Of a stretch of DNA of 64,000 bases, positions 16,920 to 25,725 are shown in pieces. The stretch covers positions 186,001 through 250,000 of the forward strand of contig SCOX01000004.1 of NCBI GenBank assembly GCA_005503055.1, in the 5' to 3' direction. Made by a program: the position numbers and the translations under genes. Origin of the DNA: Lysobacteraceae bacterium P (GTDB taxonomy: Bacteria; Pseudomonadota; Gammaproteobacteria; Xanthomonadales; Xanthomonadaceae). A model generated the notes under the pieces. The model made no database searches and had not been told where the DNA came from. It saw only the letters and a program-made list of their open reading frames with translations. The number at the start of each line of letters is the position of its first letter. Position 1 is the first letter of the stretch.

Positions 16920-16936
16920 CGGCCGGAATCCGGCCA
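16920..16936. promoter_or_regulatory. GGCCGGA/TCCGGCC palindrome upstream of the exopolysaccharide operon
   Basis: CGGCCGGAATCCGGCCA forms two 7-base arms around one base, 43 bases upstream of the wza-like start. The same 17 bases occur on the opposite strand at 20184-20200. It could be an operator or a dispersed repeat; sequence alone does not decide. Confidence 0.4.
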
Positions 16937-17151
16937 TTGCAGGGGGGCGGACCGGGCGCTGCCGGGATGTCTTCGCATCTGTCGACCCGGTGCCCGGAGC
17001 GGCGCGCGCTTTGCGTTGAAACAGTGAGGACGGTGGGAGACCGGCGTCCGGGGAGCCGCCAGGCGACATCGGCGGCGTGTGCGTGGCGATCGCGTCCGGG
17101 CGGTCGCGGCGCGTCGTCCTGTCGGGCGTGTCAACAGGGTCAGAACCGTCC

Positions 17152-18237
17152 ATGCGAATCCTTGTCTGCGGTGGAGCGGGCTACATCGGCAGCCATACCT
17201 GCGTGAGCCTGGCCGAGCGCGGCCACCAGGTCGTCGTCGCCGACAGTGGCGTGAACAGTTCGCCGCGCGTCGTGCCGCGCCTGCGCAAGCTGGCCGGCTC
17301 GCTTATTCCGGTGCATCGCGTCGATCTGCGTGATCGCGGCGCGATGACGGCGTTGTTCGCCGCATACCGTTTCGATGCGGTGCTGCACTTCGCCGCGCTC
17401 AAGGCGGTCGGCGATTCGTGCCGCAGGCCGCTGGAATATTTCGACAACAACATCAGCGGCACCATCGTCCTGCTGCAGGCGATGCAGGATGCGGGCGTGC
17501 GCAGGCTGGTGTTCAGCTCCTCGGCCACCGTGTACGGCGAGCCGGCGCAGGTCCCGGTGCGCGAAGACGCAGCGCTGTCGGTGATGAATCCCTACGGCCG
17601 CACCAAGCTCGTCGCCGAGCAGCTGATCGGCGATCTGTGCACCGCCGATGCAGGCTTCCGCGCGGCCAACCTGCGCTACTTCAATCCGGTGGGCGCGCAC
17701 GCGTCCGGTCTGATCGGCGAGGATCCCTGCGGCGAGCCGACCAACCTGATGCCCTACATCTGCCAGGTCGCCGTGGGTGCGCGCGAGAAACTGCGCGTGT
17801 TCGGCGGCGACTATCCCACCGCGGACGGCACCGGCGTGCGCGACTACATCCACGTCGTGGATCTGGCGCGTGCGCACGTGGATGCGCTGGAGTACATGGT
17901 CCGCACCGATCGCAGCCTCACGGTCAACCTCGGCACCGGCCGCGGCGTGAGCGTGCTGGAACTGGTGCGCGCGTTCGAACGCGCCAGCGGCCGTCGGGTT
18001 CCCTACGAGATCGTCGAGCGACGCCCCGGCGACGCCGCGTCCGTGTTCGCCGATCCCTCGCTGGCGAACGCACTGCTGGATTGGCGCGCCGAGTTCGACG
18101 TGGACGCGATGTGCCGCGATGCGTGGCGCTGGCAGTCGATGAATCCCGAGGGTTACCGCACCGCCACGCGCCGGGCGCCGGTCCAGCGCGCGCGCAGGCC
18201 GCGCATCAGCGCGGCGAGGGCGGTCGACGCGTACTGA
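17152..18237 (+). CDS. galE: UDP-glucose 4-epimerase
   Basis: 361 residues from the ATG at 17152, divergent from the exopolysaccharide operon. It interconverts UDP-glucose and UDP-galactose in the cytoplasm, feeding precursors to polymer synthesis. It has the NAD-binding VCGGAGYIGSHTC at residues 4-16, FDAVLHFAALKAVGDS, the catalytic SSSATVYG serine/threonine region, and YGRTK (Tyr-x3-Lys). Also present are RYFNPVGAH, PYICQVAVG and RDYIHVVDLARAH. The C-terminal 25 residues are an unusual Arg-rich extension (RTATRRAPVQRARRPRIS) beyond the normal end of about 335-340 residues. The longer frame upstream to 17077 lacks a credible start context. Confidence 0.93.
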   Translation: MRILVCGGAGYIGSHTCVSLAERGHQVVVADSGVNSSPRVVPRLRKLAGSLIPVHRVDLRDRGAMTALFAAYRFDAVLHFAALKAVGDSCRRPLEYFDNNISGTIVLLQAMQDAGVRRLVFSSSATVYGEPAQVPVREDAALSVMNPYGRTKLVAEQLIGDLCTADAGFRAANLRYFNPVGAHASGLIGEDPCGEPTNLMPYICQVAVGAREKLRVFGGDYPTADGTGVRDYIHVVDLARAHVDALEYMVRTDRSLTVNLGTGRGVSVLELVRAFERASGRRVPYEIVERRPGDAASVFADPSLANALLDWRAEFDVDAMCRDAWRWQSMNPEGYRTATRRAPVQRARRPRISAARAVDAY

Positions 18238-18302
18238 TTCAGCCTGCGCGTGCGCGTCATGCCGACGCGGCGCTCGCGTGTTCCATCATCGATCAGACGC
18301 GC

Positions 18303-20096
18303 TCAGGGCGCGGCGCCGGCGGCTCCGGAATCGTCCGTGAGGCGGCGGTCGTCGGCCAGCGCTTGCTGGAGTCCGTCGCGCAATTGCGCCGGACGGCCGA
18401 TGGAATTCCATACCGGTTCGCGACCCAAGCGCACGAAGTAGGTCGACAGGAACGTCCGGCGGTCCTGCGGCAATGCGGCCAGGACGTCGGGTTCGAAGTT
18501 GGCGCCGGTGGCGGGCGGTCCGTAGCCCATCATCGTCAGCAGGGTCGGATAGAGGTTGAAGTGGCTGGTCCTGTCCTGGTTGCGACGCGCGGCATCGCGC
18601 AGCAGCGGCGAGAGTTCGGCGTTGCGCGTGATCGCCGCCAGCGGCACGCGGCCTTCGCCCGGCGAGGCGCGGCCCGTGGTGCAGTGGGTCTGCTCGCCCG
18701 CGCTGCCGTCCTCGTGGAAGTTCTGGCCGTGGTCGGCGGTGTAGAGGATCAGCGTGTCCGCCAGGTCGACGTTGGCGAGCGCTTCGCGGAAGAAGCCGCG
18801 CGTGTTCCAGGCCACGCAGTTGCGATAGCTGTTGACCTGGCGCCAGCGCTGCTCGGCGTTTTCGGCCTGACGGTAGCCGGAGTTGTCCGGGTCGACTTCC
18901 TGCGAGACGAACGTGCGCGGCATGGTTGGCGCGTACAGCGTGTTCGCGGTCGGGTACTTGCCCTCGTAGGGAAAATGGCAGCCCATCTTGTTGACGTAGG
19001 TGAAACTAGGGCGGTCGCGCAGCAGCACACGATTGAGCAGGCGGCCGGCTTCCACGTCCTTCGCATCGGGCGCGAACGCGGTGCCGACCTGCACGAACTC
19101 GTCGATCTCGCCCACCTCGCGCCGGTCCATGAAGTTCTGCAGCCGGCCATCGTGGCGCTGGGCGTCGATGTAGACGGTCCTGTAGCCGGCGCTGGCGGCG
19201 TATCGCCAGAAGGATGGATTGAGCTGCAGGTCCTTGAGGTAGCTGTCGCGGGTGACGCCGTAGCGCACGCTGGCGTTGGACGTGGACGAACAATTGGCGG
19301 CCGATGCGGCGACGCCGAAGTTGATCAGCGCCGGCCCGAGCGAGCGCAGCCCGGTTTCCACACCGTCCTCGACGTTGAGGTCGACGTAGTCGCCGCGCAC
19401 GCTTTCGTCCATCACCAGCACCACATGGCGGAACGGACGCTGGCCCAGGTGCGCCAGGGCGATGTCCTCGCGTTCGGGTGCCGGCGGTGCCAGCAGTTTC
19501 TCCGCGCCGAGCACGCCGGCGAACGCGGCGGTGTTGTACTGCCCGGGAAAGCCGTTGGAGCCTTCACCGCCGCGCAGGTACAGGATCGCGCCGATCGCGA
19601 TGATCGGCAGGAATTGCAGCAGCCCCGGATTGCGCTGCGGCCAGCGCAGCAGCGAGGCCGAATTCGGCGGCGCCAGCCACGGCGGCAGGTTGATAGCCAG
19701 CACGCCCAGCGCCGACCACGCCACCGCCTGCAGCACCTGCGCGTCGTGGAAGCCCTTGAGGTTGCTGGCGAAGCCGATCAGCCCGAGCAGTTGTTCGAAG
19801 TCCAGCAATCCCAGGTGGCGCGAAACGATCAGCGCATGGGCGAGGGTAAACGTACTGCCGAGGAAGAAGATCGCGCTCCAGGCCAGGCGCGTGAGCGCGC
19901 GAGCGTGGAACGCGAGTACCAGCATCGAGACGATGCACAACAGCCAGACCGCGGCGAACACCGCCAGGCCGGGTTGCAGCCCGATATGGGCCACGCGCTC
20001 GGCGAGCAGGCGGTTGGTGCCAAGCAGATAGGCCCCGATCAGGACCAGCTTCACCACGATCCATGCGGCCGGTGCCCTGGATACCCATCCGCCCAT
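18303..20096 (-). CDS. Inner-membrane sulfatase-fold protein, phosphoethanolamine-transferase-like
   Basis: 597 residues. Four or five membrane helices (about residues 10-180) are followed by a periplasmic alkaline-phosphatase/sulfatase domain. Metal and nucleophile motifs are present: VVLVMDESVRGDY (where relatives usually have GES), AANCSSTSNASVRYG (with the candidate Thr/Ser nucleophile), NKMGCHFPYEGKYP and LYTADHGQNFHEDG. Relatives EptA/OpgB/CptA move phosphoethanolamine or phosphoglycerol onto lipid A or glycans. Next to galE and the exopolysaccharide operon it may decorate the polymer or lipopolysaccharide; the donor is not predictable. Confidence 0.75.
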   Translation of the reverse strand: MGGWVSRAPAAWIVVKLVLIGAYLLGTNRLLAERVAHIGLQPGLAVFAAVWLLCIVSMLVLAFHARALTRLAWSAIFFLGSTFTLAHALIVSRHLGLLDFEQLLGLIGFASNLKGFHDAQVLQAVAWSALGVLAINLPPWLAPPNSASLLRWPQRNPGLLQFLPIIAIGAILYLRGGEGSNGFPGQYNTAAFAGVLGAEKLLAPPAPEREDIALAHLGQRPFRHVVLVMDESVRGDYVDLNVEDGVETGLRSLGPALINFGVAASAANCSSTSNASVRYGVTRDSYLKDLQLNPSFWRYAASAGYRTVYIDAQRHDGRLQNFMDRREVGEIDEFVQVGTAFAPDAKDVEAGRLLNRVLLRDRPSFTYVNKMGCHFPYEGKYPTANTLYAPTMPRTFVSQEVDPDNSGYRQAENAEQRWRQVNSYRNCVAWNTRGFFREALANVDLADTLILYTADHGQNFHEDGSAGEQTHCTTGRASPGEGRVPLAAITRNAELSPLLRDAARRNQDRTSHFNLYPTLLTMMGYGPPATGANFEPDVLAALPQDRRTFLSTYFVRLGREPVWNSIGRPAQLRDGLQQALADDRRLTDDSGAAGAAP

Positions 20097-20183
20097 GCGA
20101 TCGAGCCCCCCGTTGCTCCGCGGCCTCTCCCCGTTTCCGTGCGGGCAGGGGGAGTGCGGAAACCACTTGTATGCCCCGGCGTG

Positions 20184-20200
20184 TGGCCGGATTCCGGCCG
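20184..20200. promoter_or_regulatory. Second copy of the GGCCGGA/TCCGGCC palindrome
   Basis: TGGCCGGATTCCGGCCG is identical to the reverse complement of 16920-16936, and similarity continues loosely for about 20 more bases. It lies about 90 bases upstream of the sulfatase-fold gene start and beyond the 3' end of the alpha/beta hydrolase gene. Confidence 0.35.
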
Positions 20201-20291
20201 CCGTCCCGCTCGGCGAGGGAAGGTGGCCTCACTCGGGCTAACGCAAGTCAGGGCCGGCGTCGGTCGCGCGCCGGACGAACGGTCGGCGGGC

Positions 20292-21149
20292 TCAGTCCAG
20301 CAGGGCGCGCACGACGGCCTGCGGCTGCTTCATCCAGGCGTAGTGGTCGGCGCGGGTGCCCAGTGCGGCAGCGTCGAGCACGTCGATACGTGCCTCGGCG
20401 CGACGCAGTTTTGACAGCAGGAAGCGCAGCGACGATTCCGGGCCGAGCCAGTCCTGCGCCAGCACCACGGCATGGACGTCGAGTGTGAGTGCCGCCATCG
20501 CCGCTTCCAGGTCCACATCGACGCCGGCCGCCGCGTAGCGGCCGGACAAGCCGGTGCGGCTCCAGTCGTTCACGACGCTGCGCGCTTCGTGTCCGCCGAA
20601 GCCGATGCGCCGCCCGGGCAGGACGCCGTGGAAATCGGCCAGCCAGGCGAGGAAGCGGTAGACGAACGGCAGCCACCACGCGGTACGCGCGGGAAACGCA
20701 CGCCAGTACGGCGCGCCGCTTCCGACCAGCCACAGCCGCTGCGCGCGCTCGGGCGAGAGGGCCAGCCGGCAGCACGCGAGCTGCCCGCCCAGGCTGTGGC
20801 CGCCCAGGATGCGCGGGACATCGGGTGCGTGCCGTGCGACCAGCGCTTCGCTGGCGGGAATGTCGAGGGTGAGCAATTCGCGGTAACCCCAGTCGCTGTC
20901 GCGCCCGGCGCGCAGTTCGCTGGAGCCTGCGCCGCGCCATTCGTGCAGGAACACCGCCACGCCGCGCCGTGCCAGCGCATCGGCAAACGGCAGGTAATGC
21001 TTCGCGCCGATCCCCATCGCCGGCAGCCACAGCAGGCTGGCGCGAGGAACGGAGGGAACGCGGGCGAGGAGTTTGTAGCGGTGGCCGTCGGCGGCTTCGG
21101 CGTCGACGTCCAGTTCCCGCACGACCATGCCGGGTGCGGCGTCATCCAT
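20292..21149 (-). CDS. Alpha/beta hydrolase
   Basis: 285 residues from the ATG at 21149, overlapping the thiD stop by eight bases. It has the alpha/beta-hydrolase core: LLWLPAMGIGAKHYLPFADA (oxyanion region), EWRGAGSSEL, the nucleophile elbow GGHSLGGQL (Ser about residue 121) and a C-terminal His candidate in GTRADHYAWMKQP. It looks like the COG4757-type serine hydrolases of unknown substrate. No signal peptide is seen, so it is cytoplasmic. The frame continues upstream to 21422 but that part is inside thiD. Confidence 0.8.
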   Translation of the reverse strand: MDDAAPGMVVRELDVDAEAADGHRYKLLARVPSVPRASLLWLPAMGIGAKHYLPFADALARRGVAVFLHEWRGAGSSELRAGRDSDWGYRELLTLDIPASEALVARHAPDVPRILGGHSLGGQLACCRLALSPERAQRLWLVGSGAPYWRAFPARTAWWLPFVYRFLAWLADFHGVLPGRRIGFGGHEARSVVNDWSRTGLSGRYAAAGVDVDLEAAMAALTLDVHAVVLAQDWLGPESSLRFLLSKLRRAEARIDVLDAAALGTRADHYAWMKQPQAVVRALLD

Positions 21150-21978
21150 GCGGGGCGGCTCCAAAGTGGTCCAGCACCAGCACGTCGCCACGACCCGGGC
21201 GATACCCCCGGCGCAGGGCGGCGTGCACGTAGTCGGTGGCCGCGATGCAGGCCTGCCGCAGGTCGCCATGCAGACACAGGTTCGCCGCAACGGCCGAGGC
21301 GAGCGTGCAGCCGGTGCCGTGAGCATCCAGTTGCAGGCGCGCGTGGCGGATCGGATGCAGCTCGACGTCGCCGGCGACGTCATCGTTCCGGAACAGATCG
21401 ACGACCTCTTCGCGCGAGGCATCGGCGGGCAAGTGGCCGCCCTTCAGCAGTACCGCGCGCGCGCCCAGTCCGCGCAGCGCGTCGATTGCGCCATGCATGG
21501 CCTCGACGCTGCCGATTTCGCGATCGATCAGGAGCTCGGCTTCCGGCAGGTTCGGGGTGACCAGGGAGGCCATCGGCAGCAGTCGCGTGCGCATCGCATC
21601 GAGCGCGCTGGCTTCCAGCAGGCGCGCGCCGGAGGTGGACACCATCACCGGATCGAGCACGACATGCGCGGGACGGTGCTGTTCCAGCGCGTCGGCCACG
21701 GCATGGATCACCTCGGCGTTGGCGAGCATGCCCAGCTTCACCGCGCCGATGGTGAAGTCGTCGAAGCATGCGTCGATCTGCGCGCGCAGGAAGCCGATGT
21801 CGGGCACATGCACCGCAGTGACGCCGCGCGTGTGCTGTGCGGTGAGCGCGGCGATCGCGCTGAGTCCGTGCACGCGGTGCGCGGCGAAGGTCTTCAGGTC
21901 GGCCTGGATGCCGGCACCGCCGCCGGAATCGGAGCCGGCGATGGTCAGTGCGCAGGGAGGCAGGGAAGCGTCGTTCAT
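21142..21978 (-). CDS. thiD: Hydroxymethylpyrimidine/phosphomethylpyrimidine kinase
   Basis: 278 residues from the ATG at 21978. It phosphorylates HMP and HMP-P in thiamine synthesis and salvage. PfkB/ribokinase-like motifs are present: [20 protein letters not shown] at the N-terminus, [46 protein letters not shown] and the anion-hole [15 protein letters not shown]. No TPP riboswitch is visible upstream; the start overlaps the end of the DUF1275 gene by four bases, so the two are translationally coupled. The open frame upstream to 22722 is a different protein frame and is rejected. Confidence 0.93.
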   Translation of the reverse strand: MNDASLPPCALTIAGSDSGGGAGIQADLKTFAAHRVHGLSAIAALTAQHTRGVTAVHVPDIGFLRAQIDACFDDFTIGAVKLGMLANAEVIHAVADALEQHRPAHVVLDPVMVSTSGARLLEASALDAMRTRLLPMASLVTPNLPEAELLIDREIGSVEAMHGAIDALRGLGARAVLLKGGHLPADASREEVVDLFRNDDVAGDVELHPIRHARLQLDAHGTGCTLASAVAANLCLHGDLRQACIAATDYVHAALRRGYRPGRGDVLVLDHFGAAPHG

Positions 21979-22655
21979 GGCGACAGTGTGCCTGCCGGAC
22001 CGCGAAGGTGGCGATAGGCGGCATACGCCACGCCGGTGACGCCGGTCAGCAGCGCGGGCAGGTACAACGTGCGGTAGGCGAAGTGCGGGAACAGCAGCGC
22101 ACCGATCACGCCACCGGTGAGGAATCCGCCGATGATGCACAGACACAGCCACAATCGGCGCGGTTCCGCATGCAGGCCGCGAAGGCGGTGGCCGAGGAAC
22201 ACGCCCAGGTCGGTGAACATGCCGGTGAGGTGCGAGGTGCGCACCAGGGTGCCGCTGTAGGTCGCGGTCATCGCGTTCTGCAGTCCGCATGCCATCGCGG
22301 CGAGCGCGGCGCCGGCGATCTGCCGGTGTTCGAACAGCGGTACCGCGGCGACCAGCAGCAATGCCTCGATCGCCAGCGCCACGCCGTAGCGACGTCCCAG
22401 TCGCAGCGTGCTGTCCTGGATGATGAAGCCGCTGAGCACCGCGCCGCCGACGAAGGCCAGCACGACCAGCAGCAGGTGCCGGATCGAGCGCATGTCGCCG
22501 TGCGCGACCGCCGCGCCGAGCAGGGTGGTGGTGCCGGTGAGGTGTGTCACCGCCTGATGCTCGAAACCGAGGTAGCCCACCACGTTCACCATGCCCGCGA
22601 CCAGCGCGAGGCTGGCGGCGCCCACCCAGACCCAGGCTGGCAGTCGCGTGATCAA
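21975..22655 (-). CDS. DUF1275 (YoaK-type) membrane protein
   Basis: 226 residues from a TTG at 22655; a strong AAGGGGAG ribosome binding site five bases upstream decides this start. It has six hydrophobic helices and the DUF1275 hallmarks [45 protein letters not shown] and [18 protein letters not shown]. The family is widespread with no proven function; a transport role is a guess. It is coupled to thiD downstream. Confidence 0.85.
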   Translation of the reverse strand: MITRLPAWVWVGAASLALVAGMVNVVGYLGFEHQAVTHLTGTTTLLGAAVAHGDMRSIRHLLLVVLAFVGGAVLSGFIIQDSTLRLGRRYGVALAIEALLLVAAVPLFEHRQIAGAALAAMACGLQNAMTATYSGTLVRTSHLTGMFTDLGVFLGHRLRGLHAEPRRLWLCLCIIGGFLTGGVIGALLFPHFAYRTLYLPALLTGVTGVAYAAYRHLRGPAGTLSP

Positions 22656-22730
22656 GGCGCTCCCCTTGCAGTGACGGTGTCCGGCGTTCCCGGTTACGCC
22701 TCCATGATCGCCGCATGCGCACCGCGGCGC

Positions 22731-22763
22731 AAAACGGAAGAAGGCCGGATGGCTCCGGCCTTC
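22731..22763 (-). terminator. Rho-independent terminator after phoH
   Basis: On the minus strand, GAAGGCCGGA-GCCA-TCCGGCCTTC forms a 10-bp perfect stem with a four-base loop. It is followed by TTCCGTTTT, 26 bases beyond the phoH stop. Confidence 0.8.
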
Positions 22764-22788
22764 GGTCCGATCGCGTTGCGGCGGATGC

Positions 22789-24186
22789 TCAGAGCACTTC
22801 GGAGGCGTAATCGGCCAGGCGCGAACGCTCGCCGCGACGCAGCGTCACGTGCGCGCTGTGCTCCCAGTTCTTGAAGCGGTCGACCGCATAGGTCAGGCCC
22901 GAGGTGGTTTCGGTGAGGTAGGGCGTGTCGATCTGTTCCACGTTGCCCAGGCAGACGATCTTCGTGCCGGGACCGGCGCGCGTGATCAGCGTCTTCATTT
23001 GCTTGGGCGTGAGGTTCTGCGCCTCGTCCAGGATCAGCCAGCGGTTGAGGAACGTGCGGCCGCGCATGAAGTTGAGCGAACGGATCTTGATGCGGCTGGC
23101 GAGCAGGTCGTTGGTCGCCGCCCGGCCCCAGCTGCCGCCGTCCTGGTTGTGCGTGAGCACTTCGAGGTTGTCGGTCAGCGCGCCCATCCAGGGCGTCATC
23201 TTTTCCTCTTCCGTGCCGGGCAGGAAGCCGATGTCTTCGCCGACGCTCACCGTCGCGCGCGTCATGATGATCTCGCGGTAACGCTGCTGGTCCATCGTCT
23301 GCGCAAGACCCGCGGCCAGCGCGAGCAGCGTCTTGCCCGTGCCGGCGGTGCCGAGCAGCGTGACGAAGTCGATTTCCGGATCCATCAGCGCGTTGAGCGC
23401 GAAGTTCTGCTCGCGGTTGCGCGCGGCGATGCCCCACACCGCGTGCTGGTGGTGGCGATAGTCGTCGACGATCTGCAGCACCACCTTCTCGTCGTTGATG
23501 CGCGCGACCTTCAGTTCCGATTCCTCGTCGCCCGGCAGGTACAGAAACTGGTTGGCGTGGAAATCATCCTCGTCCTGGCGGCTGATCTCGTAGAAGGTGC
23601 GGCCTTTTTCGGTCCACGACTTGAGGTCCTTGCCGTAGCGCTGCCAGAAATCCTCCGGCAGCGCGTTGGCGCCGGTGTAGAGCAGGCTGAAATCGTCGAG
23701 CGCGCGGTCGTTCTCGTAATCCTCCGACACGATCCCGGCGATGGACGCCTTGATGCGCAGGTTGATGTCCTTGGACACGAACACCACCGGCACGCCCGGA
23801 TCGCTTTCCTTCAGCGACAGGATCGAGCCGAGGATGTGGTTGTCCGGGATCACCGCGCCGAAGCGCTTGCCCGAATCGAAGTCGCGCGTCTGGAAACGCA
23901 GCTTGCCGATGCTTTGCTCGCCGCGCAGTTGCAGGCCCTGCGGACGCACGAGCGGAATGCCGGTGGAGATCTTGTCGGAACCGCTGGCCTCGATCAGTTC
24001 GTTGAGGAACCGGCTGACCTGGCGGGCATTGCGACTGGCTTCGGAGGTGCCCTTCTTGGCGTTGTCGAGTTCCTCGATGACCTGCATGGGCAGGAAGACA
24101 TCGTGTTCCTCGAATTTGAACAGCGCGGTCGGGTCGTGCATGAGGACGTTGGTGTCGAGCACGTAGATCCGCTTGCTTCTGGTCAT
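22789..24186 (-). CDS. PhoH-family PIN-domain ATPase (YlaK type)
   Basis: 465 residues. An N-terminal PIN nuclease domain (YVLDTNVLMHDPTALFKF, then EELDNAKKGTSEASRNARQV) is joined to a PhoH P-loop domain with LLGTAGTGKTLLALAAGL at about 280-297. ATVSVGEDIGFLPGTEEEK and the Walker B RWLILDEAQNLTPKQ follow. These PIN-PhoH fusions are predicted ribonuclease-helicases, as shown for mycobacterial VapC-PhoH2. Their role in this lineage is unestablished. It is 190 bases downstream of bcp, and that gap holds no evident gene. Confidence 0.9.
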   Translation of the reverse strand: MTRSKRIYVLDTNVLMHDPTALFKFEEHDVFLPMQVIEELDNAKKGTSEASRNARQVSRFLNELIEASGSDKISTGIPLVRPQGLQLRGEQSIGKLRFQTRDFDSGKRFGAVIPDNHILGSILSLKESDPGVPVVFVSKDINLRIKASIAGIVSEDYENDRALDDFSLLYTGANALPEDFWQRYGKDLKSWTEKGRTFYEISRQDEDDFHANQFLYLPGDEESELKVARINDEKVVLQIVDDYRHHQHAVWGIAARNREQNFALNALMDPEIDFVTLLGTAGTGKTLLALAAGLAQTMDQQRYREIIMTRATVSVGEDIGFLPGTEEEKMTPWMGALTDNLEVLTHNQDGGSWGRAATNDLLASRIKIRSLNFMRGRTFLNRWLILDEAQNLTPKQMKTLITRAGPGTKIVCLGNVEQIDTPYLTETTSGLTYAVDRFKNWEHSAHVTLRRGERSRLADYASEVL

Positions 24187-24376
24187 CGAACACTCCGATG
24201 CGGGTGGGACAGCGTGGGAAACTGGAGTCCGTGAAGCGGGAGCCTGTGAAACGGTTTACTGCGTTGTGCTGCTAGAAACCTGACTGCGTGGCATGCCGCG
24301 ACCGCCGCGTTCGCGCACGGCGACGCCGCCGTGTCCCGCGGGGCGGGGCGGCGGCGCGAAGGGCGGGCGCAGGGGG

Positions 24377-24859
24377 TCACTGCGTTGCGTGTTCCTTGAC
24401 GGAATCGAGCACGGCCTGGGCATGGCCGGGCACCTTGACCGGCCGCCATGACTGGGCGATGACGCCCTTGGGGTTGATCAGGAACGTGCTGCGCTCCACG
24501 CCGACGTATTCGCGGCCGTAAAGCTTCTTGGGCTTGATCACGCCGAAGGCGTTGCACAACGTTTCGTCGGCGTCGCTGACCAGGTCGAACTTGAAGCCCT
24601 GTTTGGCGCAGAAGTTCTGGTGCGACTTGATCGAATCGCGCGAGACGCCCAGCACGGTGGCGCCGAGTTTCTTGAACTTGGGCAGCAGGGCGTTGAAGTC
24701 GATGCCTTCGGTGGTGCAGCCGGGCGTGCTGTCCTTCGGATAGAAGTACAGCACCAGCCACTGGCCGGCGAAGTCGTGGAGCGAGGCGGTTTCGCCGCTG
24801 GACAGCGCCAGGGGCCGGATTGCGATGTTCTTCGGGATTACGTCGCCGGTATCGAGCAT
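24377..24859 (-). CDS. bcp: Thioredoxin-dependent peroxiredoxin of the BCP/PrxQ group
   Basis: 160 residues from the ATG at 24859. It reduces hydroperoxides in the cytoplasm. The peroxidatic Cys is in FYPKDSTPGCTTEG (about residue 46). The resolving Cys five residues later seen in E. coli BCP is absent; a Cys in HQNFCAKQGF, about 35 residues on, may serve instead, as in other PrxQ subtypes. It lies between gcvR and phoH, in the order gcvR-bcp seen in many gammaproteobacteria. Confidence 0.92.
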   Translation of the reverse strand: MLDTGDVIPKNIAIRPLALSSGETASLHDFAGQWLVLYFYPKDSTPGCTTEGIDFNALLPKFKKLGATVLGVSRDSIKSHQNFCAKQGFKFDLVSDADETLCNAFGVIKPKKLYGREYVGVERSTFLINPKGVIAQSWRPVKVPGHAQAVLDSVKEHATQ

Positions 24860-24928
24860 CGTGCTTCTTCGTCGTTCCTGCACTGGACCGCTGCATGACA
24901 CGTTGCCGCGTTCCGGCGCGTTTCGCAA

Positions 24929-25489
24929 TCAGAACTTCATGGGGTCCATGATCGCGTCGAGGTTGAGGTGGTCGCAGAATTCCAGGAAGTCGTCGCGCAG
25001 CGCGGCGATGTGCATGCTCGACGGCACGCCGATGGTGATCTGCGCCGAGAACATCTCCGCGCCGGTCTGCATCGCGCGGTAGCGCGAGGAGTGCAGGCTT
25101 TCGATGGTGATGCCCTGGCGGTCGAAGAAATCGGCCAGCTGGAACAGGATGCCCGGCTTGTCGGCGGCGACCACTTCGACCACGTACGGCAGCAGGTTGG
25201 ACTGCGCCTGCTTGGCGCCGGTGCGATACCACACCAGCTTGAGGCCTTCTTCGCGCTCCAGGCGCGTCATCATGGCTTCCAGCTTCGCCACCGCATCCCA
25301 CGAACCCACGGCCAGGGCGGTCACCGAGACGTCGCGACCCACCGTCGCCAGCCGCGCATCCACCAGGTTGCAGCCCGAATCGGCGATGCGGCGCGTCACC
25401 GATAGCAGCGGCGACTCCGGATGCGTCGTATAGGCGTTGATCAGGAGGTGGTTTTCGTTCGGCGACGGCCGGGAAGCGGAATCGGTCAA
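24929..25489 (-). CDS. gcvR: Glycine cleavage system transcriptional repressor-like ACT protein
   Basis: 186 residues from a TTG at 25489 (TDSASRPSPNENHLLINAYT). The longer frame upstream has no better start and would enter the dapA promoter region. Two ACT-type domains are present, with SVTRRIADSGCNLVDARLA in the first and VVEVVAADKPGILFQLADFF and ESLHSSRYRAM in the second. In E. coli, GcvR binds GcvA to repress the gcv operon. The arrangement gcvR-bcp divergent from dapA-bamC is the same as in E. coli. Confidence 0.85.
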   Translation of the reverse strand: MTDSASRPSPNENHLLINAYTTHPESPLLSVTRRIADSGCNLVDARLATVGRDVSVTALAVGSWDAVAKLEAMMTRLEREEGLKLVWYRTGAKQAQSNLLPYVVEVVAADKPGILFQLADFFDRQGITIESLHSSRYRAMQTGAEMFSAQITIGVPSSMHIAALRDDFLEFCDHLNLDAIMDPMKF

Positions 25490-25725
25490 GGCGGCGCCTG
25501 CTTCGGGAGCGTGAGCTCGGATACTGAATGGTGGCCCGTGAGGGGCCCGTGCTTGCCGGGCAGCATACTTGCCCGCGCTTTCGGGCCGCAAGTAACATCG
25601 CAAGGCGCTGTGCGCGCACTCGACACTCAACATCCCGATTCGAAGGCCTGGCCGACGACTCGGCCCCACGACCCGCGCGAATCCGCGCGGACCTCCTGCA
25701 AACGCGGCCTCGGACCCTGAAGACC

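Noticed and set aside
1-20096. Exosortase gene within the exopolysaccharide region
   Set aside because: No protein in view has the eight-helix exosortase core with Cys-Arg-His catalytic residues.
17418-20414. A 998-residue plus-strand frame antisense to the sulfatase-fold gene and running from galE
   Set aside because: It is a GC-rich shadow: the minus strand carries clear family motifs and the antisense product has none.
21978-22700. TPP riboswitch upstream of thiD
   Set aside because: thiD overlaps the DUF1275 stop and no thi-box-like CTGAGA core is seen in front of the DUF1275 TTG.
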